A stretch of 8,336 bases of DNA, from contig JAFGFQ010000071.1 of NCBI GenBank assembly GCA_016930995.1, positions 1 to 8,336 of the forward strand, given 5' to 3'. Under the pieces are notes generated by a model. That model had not been told where the DNA came from. It saw only the letters and a list, made by a program, of their open reading frames with translations, and did not search any database. The DNA comes from Thermoplasmatota archaeon. GTDB taxonomy: Archaea > Thermoplasmatota > E2 > DHVEG-1. Both the position numbers and the translations under genes were made by a program. This document shows positions 1 to 4,961 of this stretch, one piece after another (the stretch's first letter is position 1; each line of letters opens with the position of its first letter).

Positions 1-153
1 TATGAGGAATTCTGCGAAATCATCTGGTTTTTCTTTTGAGCTGATATAGGCGAGTGCATCAGGAAGGACGAACGTCCCATGGTCTGAGAAGAGTTTGAGA
101 ATAGAGTTCATTGTCTCGCCCGTAAAAGTATTTTTAGAATCTGTATACACCAT
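1..153 (-). CDS. N-terminal part of probable DNA polymerase D small subunit (DP1), cut by the window edge
   Basis: An open frame runs off the left edge; 51 codons are visible. Two in-frame starts exist: ATG at 153 and ATG at 111, with an in-frame TGA at 175-177 capping the frame. From the second ATG the protein begins MNSILKLFSDHGTFVLPDAL, followed by AYISSKEKPDDFAEFLI. A short helix, then 'G-x-F/L-V-x-P-D-A-L', then a second helix resembles the small helical domain that opens euryarchaeal DP1, the exonuclease/processivity-type subunit of replicative polymerase D. The match is by eye over about 37 residues and no catalytic phosphoesterase motif is inside the window, so the name is tentative. 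The gene is divergent from thiC with about 100 bp between them. No strong SD precedes either ATG. Alternative: another protein with a similar small N-terminal helical domain. Confidence 0.5.
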   Translation of the reverse strand, partial: MVYTDSKNTFTGETMNSILKLFSDHGTFVLPDALAYISSKEKPDDFAEFLI

Positions 154-218
154 CTTGTTTTTAGTGTTATGGTTTCATGGATGTCTTATTTTGTAGTGTG
201 GATAAAAAATAGAGTATT

Positions 219-231
219 GAAAGTTTTAATA
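219..231 (+). promoter_or_regulatory. Candidate BRE/TATA for thiC
   Basis: The stretch gaaagttttaata has a purine-rich BRE-like part followed by a TATA-like ttttaata at 224-231. Its centre is about 28 bp before the thiC ATG, which fits a leaderless or nearly leaderless transcript. A second A/T-rich block (gataaaaaatag, 201-212) is an alternative. There is no TPP riboswitch (THI-box) signature in the leader: I see no CTGAGA-type core and the space is too short. Confidence 0.4.
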
Positions 232-255
232 CAGTGAAGGTATTAGGTATTTGTA

Positions 256-1536
256 ATGACACAGCTTTCTGAGGCTAAACAGGGGAAGAATACACCTCAG
301 ATGAAGCATGTTGCATCATCTGAGAAGATTCCGGTAGCTCTAGTTAGAAAGCATGTCGCAGCTGGTCGTATCGTGATTCCTCATAACCCGATTCATGCAC
401 CTTCATCGCTTGGGATTGGGGCGGGTCTGCGGGTGAAGGTTAACGCGAACATCGGGACGTCCCGTGAGTATTGTAATCTTCCTGAGGAGGTCGAAAAAGC
501 GAAAGTTGCGGTTGCTGCAGGAGCTCATGCGGTGATGGATTTATCAACCGGTGGTGATCTTGATAAGATCCGTCGAGTACTGCTTAAATCTGTGCATGTC
601 CCTTTTGGGACGGTTCCTATCTATCAGGCGGGTATCGAGGCGATTGAAAAACGAGGTTCGATTGTCGATATGACCACCGATGATATGTTCTCGACCGTTG
701 AGCGGCAAGCCAAACAGGGTGTGGATTTCACGGTTGTTCATGTAGGGATTACCAAGGTAAGCGTGGAGCGTCTGCGTCGGCAGAAGCGCTTAATCCCTAT
801 GGTTTCTCGTGGCGGATCGTTTCATATGGCTTGGATCTTGCATCATGACGAAGAGAACCCGTTTTACAAGGACTTTGAGTATCTGCTTGAGATTGCAAAA
901 CGATATGATGTGACGTTGTCCCTTGGCGATGGGATGCGGTCTGGTGCGCTTGCTGATTCGAATGATCGTGCAAAATTCCAAGAACTCCTCCTTATCGGTG
1001 AGCTTGTTGAGAAGGCACGCGCCTCTGGGGTTCAGACCATGGTGGAAGGCCCCGGTCATATGCCGTTATCAGATATTCAGGCAAATATTCAGGTGATGAA
1101 GACGGTGACAAGACAAGCACCATACTTTGTTCTTGGCCCGCTTGTCACCGACATTGCCCCGGGATATGATCATTTTGTCGGGGGTATCGGCGGGGCGTTT
1201 GCTGGTTTTAGTGGTGCTGATTTTCTCTGCTACGTCACGCCAGCAGAACATCTCTGTCTGCCTGACAAACAAGATGTTCATGATGGTGTGATTGCGACGC
1301 GGATCGCTGCACATGCTGCTGACCTTGCACGAGGCATCGATCGGGATGTTGATGCGGCATTTAGTGCCGCGCGACAGGATCTGGATTGGACGAGCATGTT
1401 TACGCTCTGTATCGACCCAATAAAAGCCCGAGAGTATCGGGAGAAACGGTCTCCTTCCGAGGAACGAAAGACCTGTTCAATGTGCGGCAAGCTCTGTGCA
1501 ATTGAGATGGTAAAAAAATATTTGAAAAATAAATAA
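256..1536 (+). CDS. thiC: Phosphomethylpyrimidine synthase ThiC (short form)
   Basis: ThiC is a radical-SAM enzyme that rearranges 5-aminoimidazole ribotide into HMP-phosphate, the pyrimidine half of thiamin, in the cytosol. The 426-residue protein has the length of the short archaeal/bacterial form, without the long N-terminal extension of enterobacterial ThiC (about 630 aa). Family signatures are clear: SREYCNLPEE near residue 71, VMDLSTGGDL near 93, GTVPIYQ near 118, LSLGDGMR near 220, VEGPGHMP at 263-270, VLGPLVTDIAPGYDH near 293 and DFLCYVTPAEHL near 324. The C-terminal cluster-binding cysteines are C407, C410 and C414, a CX2CX3C spacing instead of the CX2CX4C usually quoted for the family. 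The ATG at 256 follows a weak purine stretch and is consistent with a leaderless message. The gene stands alone between a divergent DP1-like gene and a convergent surface-protein gene, so it is probably monocistronic. No other thi gene is in the window. Confidence 0.97.
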   Translation: MTQLSEAKQGKNTPQMKHVASSEKIPVALVRKHVAAGRIVIPHNPIHAPSSLGIGAGLRVKVNANIGTSREYCNLPEEVEKAKVAVAAGAHAVMDLSTGGDLDKIRRVLLKSVHVPFGTVPIYQAGIEAIEKRGSIVDMTTDDMFSTVERQAKQGVDFTVVHVGITKVSVERLRRQKRLIPMVSRGGSFHMAWILHHDEENPFYKDFEYLLEIAKRYDVTLSLGDGMRSGALADSNDRAKFQELLLIGELVEKARASGVQTMVEGPGHMPLSDIQANIQVMKTVTRQAPYFVLGPLVTDIAPGYDHFVGGIGGAFAGFSGADFLCYVTPAEHLCLPDKQDVHDGVIATRIAAHAADLARGIDRDVDAAFSAARQDLDWTSMFTLCIDPIKAREYREKRSPSEERKTCSMCGKLCAIEMVKKYLKNK

Positions 1537-1560
1537 AAAAAGAAAAGGGGAATTTTTTTT
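1534..1560. terminator. Bidirectional A/T-tract terminator between convergent genes
   Basis: A run of seven A (1535-1541, overlapping the thiC stop codon) and a run of eight T (1553-1560) flank a short purine stretch between two convergent genes. Archaeal transcription commonly stops at T-tracts without a strong hairpin. The T8 would end thiC transcripts; the A7 reads as T7 on the minus strand and would end the PKD-protein transcript. Confidence 0.65.
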
Positions 1561-1576
1561 ATGATGTGTTATTCCG

Positions 1577-2920
1577 CTATCTTTGTGGGAGTGTTAGGAC
1601 CAGTGGTCCGATTTTAATTCCTCTGATGTGTTTGATGATGCCTGGGATGTTTTCTGGATAAGCGGTTACCACGATATTGATAAGGCCAAAAGCAAAGAAG
1701 TAATATTTACTTCGTATCGTTGCGGACGTGCCTGCCTCGATATTCTCAACAGTTCCATTCCCGATATCTTTATCAAAAATCTGGAAGATTTGGAACGGAC
1801 CCCAAGATACCTGCATCGTCCAGTTCACAAAGGAGGCGTTATACTCCCCGTCATTAACGATGTTGGCTTTTACCCCGAGGGAGAGTGATTGGGCCTCGAT
1901 GTCGATTTCCGGTGGCTTGATCAAGAAGAGAGTAACGGTTGTTTCGCTGAAAGCAATCCGCGGAGGAGTGGTTGTGTTATCAATCACGGTCAAGGTGACG
2001 TTAAACGTCCCGATATCAGCGTAGAAATGAATAGGATAATACGGCATGATGGAGGTATTGCCATCGCCGAAGTCCCACAACCATTGTGTGAGTGCGTTTC
2101 CATTTTTCATTGACCCATGGAACCGGACACCAGGATTCACAAGGTACTCATATTGCATCGGCCACCACCATTCATAGGGGCCGCCTGCATCACAGGACAA
2201 GGTTGAAACAGTGGGTGCATACACATTGATGTCATCGATGCTGAATTCTTGGTAGTCTGCTGATGTTGTGGTATTGCTGTAGTATTGGAACCCGATTTTG
2301 ACGTCCTTTTCACCAGCGTAGGCTGATAGATCAATAGGGTTGTTATTCGGTATTATCGTGTCCTGCCAGGTCCAGTCGACAAAAAAATTGCCGACGTCAT
2401 TAAAGCTCCAGATTTTCGTCCAGTTCCCCCCTCCGTCCGTCGAGACACTAATGTTGAACTCCACATATCGCTTATAGATAGTGACATAATAACTTGTATA
2501 CCAGTGGAATGTCAGATAGACATTTGTGTATTTGCTGAAATTCAAGCTTGGGGTAAGAAGCCATTCATCCTGGAGATAAGGACTTCCATCACGATGGATT
2601 GTTCCGCAGTACGGTTTCGTATAGGGCATCGTAGAATCAATATACCAGGTCTGATTCGGGTTTGTTTGCAGCAGCTGCCAGTCCCCCCATATCCCTTTCG
2701 GGGGTATGTTCCCATCGGTGAAGTTTTCCTCAAGGAGCAGTTCATAGGTTGTTGGTGGTTCGTCAAATTGTTCTGCTGATGTCATATGGGTCGTGTCTTT
2801 TTTGTTTAATATGTGCTGTGGGCTTTGTGCAAGTGCTGTGAAACCAGAGCTTAGGAGAACTGATATGATTAACAGCGTCATGATAATTTTTACATTATTT
2901 CTCTTTCCTCTTTCTTTCAT
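1577..2920 (-). CDS. Exported PKD-domain protein with choice-of-anchor-J-like module
   Basis: This 447-residue secreted or surface protein has no visible catalytic motif. A basic N-terminus and hydrophobic helix (about 11-31) end in ALA before Q32, a good signal peptidase I site. Residues about 58-235 resemble the choice-of-anchor-J/cleaved-adhesin beta-sandwich: ENFTDG near 65, DEWLLTP near 118, VSTDGGGNWTKIWSF at 159-173 and FSIDDINVY at 226-234. Residues about 243-333 are a PKD domain with the hallmark WDFGDGNTS (282-290). A third beta-rich domain fills 336-447. There are 11 N-x-S/T sequons, fitting a glycosylated archaeal surface protein. No C-terminal membrane helix or sorting motif is seen, so it may be released or held non-covalently. 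I chose ATG 2920 because a strong SD and a promoter sit just upstream and it starts a clean signal peptide. The frame stays open upstream to ATG 3052 (also with an SD-like GGGAG) and to 3091, but that extension would bury the signal. Role is probably adhesion or binding; the ligand is unknown. Confidence 0.85.
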   Translation of the reverse strand: MKERGKRNNVKIIMTLLIISVLLSSGFTALAQSPQHILNKKDTTHMTSAEQFDEPPTTYELLLEENFTDGNIPPKGIWGDWQLLQTNPNQTWYIDSTMPYTKPYCGTIHRDGSPYLQDEWLLTPSLNFSKYTNVYLTFHWYTSYYVTIYKRYVEFNISVSTDGGGNWTKIWSFNDVGNFFVDWTWQDTIIPNNNPIDLSAYAGEKDVKIGFQYYSNTTTSADYQEFSIDDINVYAPTVSTLSCDAGGPYEWWWPMQYEYLVNPGVRFHGSMKNGNALTQWLWDFGDGNTSIMPYYPIHFYADIGTFNVTLTVIDNTTTPPRIAFSETTVTLFLIKPPEIDIEAQSLSLGVKANIVNDGEYNASFVNWTMQVSWGPFQIFQIFDKDIGNGTVENIEAGTSATIRSKYYFFAFGLINIVVTAYPENIPGIIKHIRGIKIGPLVLTLPQR

Positions 2921-2929
2921 ATTGGGTAC

Positions 2930-2937
2930 TCCTCCCT
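2930..2937 (-). promoter_or_regulatory. Shine-Dalgarno site fixing the PKD-protein start
   Basis: On the minus strand GGGAGGAG lies 9 nt before the ATG at 2920. It is among the strongest SD sequences in the window and supports starting at 2920 rather than at the upstream in-frame ATGs. Confidence 0.8.
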
Positions 2938-2973
2938 TAAAAAATTTTTTATAATTACAATATGATGTTGTTC

Positions 2974-2989
2974 TATTTAAATCATTTCC
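2974..2989 (-). promoter_or_regulatory. BRE/TATA promoter of the PKD-protein gene
   Basis: Read on the minus strand, ggaaatgatttaaata contains an A-rich BRE followed by a TATA box TTTAAATA (2981 down to 2974). The expected transcription start, about 25 nt on, is near 2950, giving a leader of about 30 nt that includes the SD at 2930-2937. Confidence 0.65.
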
Positions 2990-3002
2990 TTCGTATTTTA
3001 TT

Positions 3003-3043
3003 GTAACTTTTGTTACGGTACTAATGAAATCCCAATTGAATTG
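3003..3043. repeat. Two small palindromes in the divergent promoter region
   Basis: GTAAC-TTTT-GTTAC (3003-3016) and CAATT-G-AATTG (3033-3043) are perfect 5-bp inverted repeats. They lie upstream of the PKD-protein TATA box and upstream of the A22 protease gene. They could be operators, but short palindromes are common in AT-rich DNA. Confidence 0.25.
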
Positions 3044-3076
3044 TTTAAGCATATCTCCCTTCTCAAAAACACACCC

Positions 3077-3084
3077 ATTAAAAA
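3077..3084 (+). promoter_or_regulatory. Possible TATA box for the A22 protease gene
   Basis: The stretch attaaaaa lies about 25-30 bp before the start codon, which would give a leaderless mRNA. No SD is well placed for either candidate start: the AGGA near 3084 is 15-20 nt away. The box itself is a weak match. Confidence 0.3.
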
Positions 3085-3108
3085 GGAACACAGTATTTCC
3101 TCGTGCGA

Positions 3109-4014
3109 ATGACTAGTGAAAAAGAGCCTGAGAAGAAAATGCTTTTCCCTGTCTTTATCATGGCCTGTTTTTTCGTCATCATCGATGGGTTTGCCTTAGT
3201 GATAAAGAACCTGTTCCAACCTACCTTTGAAGACACGGGTGATCCCGTGAATATCCTTTATATTTTTGTTATCATCATCGTCATGACCATCGTTATTCTT
3301 ATCATCGCGAAATACTGGAAAAAACAGGTAATACAAGCCATCATCCTCTTTGCCATCGGATACACTGCTTTTTTTATATTTGTTCCTCTATTTTCGTTAA
3401 TCCTCCCTGATATCATCACCCTTATACTCTCAGTAGCCTGTGCGATCGGTTTAATCGTCGCATTGTATAAATTCCCAGAATGGTACGTAATCGATCTCTG
3501 CGGAGTAATCATCGGTGCAGGAGCGATTGCTATCTTTGGCATTTCCCTTAGCATTCTGCTGGTCATCCTCCTGCTTTGTGTCCTAGCAGTGTACGATGCT
3601 ATCTCCGTTTATAAGACAAAGCACATGATCGATCTTGCCGATACCGTCATGGACCTCAAATTACCAGTACTGCTCGTGGTCCCAAAGATACGGAAATATT
3701 CTCTGATAAAGGAAACAAAAGGGTTAAAGGAAAAACTCAAAGAAAACGAGGAGCGGGACGCCTTCTTCATGGGACTTGGAGACATTGTCATGCCTGGAAT
3801 CCTTGTTGTTGCAACCTACCATACTATCCCCAACGGACTGGCGGTGGCACTTGGCGTTCTTGCAGGTACCCTTGTAGGTTTTTTTGTGCTTATGACATTC
3901 GTCATAAAAGGAAAACCTCAGGCAGGGCTACCATTGCTCTGCAGTGGTGCCATCCTTGGGTATCTTGTTTCCAGCTACGTGTTCTTTGGTTCCCTTGTCG
4001 GGCTGAGCCTTTAA
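3109..4014 (+). CDS. Presenilin/signal-peptide-peptidase-like intramembrane aspartyl protease (family A22, archaeal PSH type)
   Basis: GxGD proteases cut transmembrane helices within the membrane using two aspartates on neighbouring helices. This 301-residue protein is strongly hydrophobic, with about nine predicted membrane segments. The first catalytic site is Y162-D163 in VYDAISVY, and the second is D225 in FMGLGDIVMPG (GLGD at 222-225). The PAL-like motif is GLPLL (P275-L277) before the last helix. A charged, lysine-rich loop (about 191-216) separates the two aspartate helices, as in archaeal presenilin homologues. All core features are present, so it should be active. Archaeal homologues cleave membrane stubs or type II segments in vitro; natural substrates are mostly unknown. 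The ATG at 3109 is preferred; a GTG two codons earlier (3103) is possible, and no convincing SD decides between them. The stop overlaps the stop of the convergent rhomboid gene by 4 nt, leaving no separate terminator between them. Confidence 0.9.
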   Translation: MTSEKEPEKKMLFPVFIMACFFVIIDGFALVIKNLFQPTFEDTGDPVNILYIFVIIIVMTIVILIIAKYWKKQVIQAIILFAIGYTAFFIFVPLFSLILPDIITLILSVACAIGLIVALYKFPEWYVIDLCGVIIGAGAIAIFGISLSILLVILLLCVLAVYDAISVYKTKHMIDLADTVMDLKLPVLLVVPKIRKYSLIKETKGLKEKLKENEERDAFFMGLGDIVMPGILVVATYHTIPNGLAVALGVLAGTLVGFFVLMTFVIKGKPQAGLPLLCSGAILGYLVSSYVFFGSLVGLSL

Positions 4015-4961
4015 TAATCGGTCTGGAAATGATTCTGCTCACACCAGATTTTTCTATTCAAATGACGCAAGGGCTTGTTGCACACCGGGCAGGTGACTTT
4101 CTCAAGGAAATGATCTAACCACATGTCCCGCACCTGCAGGACGTTTTCTTGTTCAATGCGCTGTAAAATACTATTCATCTCAGGTGTCCGTACCAGCTGC
4201 TTTAAATGAGGAACATTAATGGAATCAGATTGTTTAATGTGCATATAGTCCAATGGTTGTCTACGTGCCATTTGATTCACACTGGCTGTTTTTTTTCTTA
4301 AGATAAGCGCCGCAAGGACCACACCACTTGCTAATCCTCCGAGATGCGCGAAATGAGCGGTGTTATCAGAGACCGATAGGGTCACAATCACCGTCTCGAA
4401 GACGGCAAACAAAATGGTGGCATAGATGACTTTGATGCGCATGATAAACATAATGCCGATAGGGACCGGCATGACGATCTCATCCCAGGGATACGCATAG
4501 GCAAACGCTCCCAGGATACCAAAAATCGCCCCTGAGGCCCCAACCAGAGGAATTGGTGAACCGATATTGAGCAGAGAATGTGTCAATGCACCACACACCC
4601 CGGTGAGAAGATAAATAACTAAAAATTTCTTGCGTCCTATCCGTTGCTCAAATGTGATACCCATGAAGAAAAATACAAACATATTCCCAAGAATGTGGAG
4701 AAAATCACTATGAACGAACATCGAGGTAAACAATGTATATGTGTTCGGGAAAAATTCCAACGAAAGAAACACTGGTCGGAACCCTAACTCCGTAATGAGC
4801 TGATTTTGAGAGAACAGACTAAGCAGAAAGACTAAGAAACAACCAATGATGAGCGCATACGTCACCATTATTTTCTTCAGATATGCGATGACTAAGGTCC
4901 CAATCATGATTGCGATGGCGACAAGGGAAATAAGAGAGGGTTGAAGAAAGACTATCTCCAT
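4011..4961 (-). CDS. Rhomboid-family intramembrane serine protease with C-terminal zinc-ribbon-like tail
   Basis: Rhomboids cleave single-span membrane proteins near the outer face of the membrane. The 316-residue protein has two extra N-terminal helices (about 10-28 and 31-50) followed by the rhomboid core. The HxxxN motif is H89-N93, the nucleophile is S143 in GASG, and the catalytic His is H206 in HFAHLGGLASG, so the dyad is intact. After the last helix (about 203-221) comes a soluble tail of about 95 residues. It ends in a CX2C-X12-CX3H pattern (C291, C294, C307, H311) that looks like a small zinc ribbon. I chose the ATG at 4961: it follows TTGGAG with 9-nt spacing, and the start lies inside the end of the PLD gene (10-nt overlap), the usual form of translational coupling. 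An in-frame start at 5006 would overlap far more and adds a cysteine-rich stretch without a family match. Its co-translated neighbour has a C-terminal membrane anchor and is an obvious candidate substrate (inference). Confidence 0.92.
   Translation of the reverse strand: MEIVFLQPSLISLVAIAIMIGTLVIAYLKKIMVTYALIIGCFLVFLLSLFSQNQLITELGFRPVFLSLEFFPNTYTLFTSMFVHSDFLHILGNMFVFFFMGITFEQRIGRKKFLVIYLLTGVCGALTHSLLNIGSPIPLVGASGAIFGILGAFAYAYPWDEIVMPVPIGIMFIMRIKVIYATILFAVFETVIVTLSVSDNTAHFAHLGGLASGVVLAALILRKKTASVNQMARRQPLDYMHIKQSDSINVPHLKQLVRTPEMNSILQRIEQENVLQVRDMWLDHFLEKVTCPVCNKPLRHLNRKIWCEQNHFQTDY

Noticed and set aside
154..255. TPP riboswitch ahead of thiC
   Set aside because: The leader is about 100 bp and shared with a divergent gene; no THI-box core such as CTGAGA is present.
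1628..2113. Plus-strand open frames opposite the PKD gene
   Set aside because: They run antisense to a gene with clear domain signatures, and their translations show low-complexity or no family features. The same applies to the antisense frames within thiC and the PLD gene.
2921..3091. N-terminal extension of the PKD protein (in-frame starts at 3052 and 3091)
   Set aside because: The extension has no family features, would place the signal peptide inside the protein, and covers a clear promoter and the strong SD used by ATG 2920. The SD-like GGGAG before 3052 is probably incidental, though a longer product is not strictly excluded.
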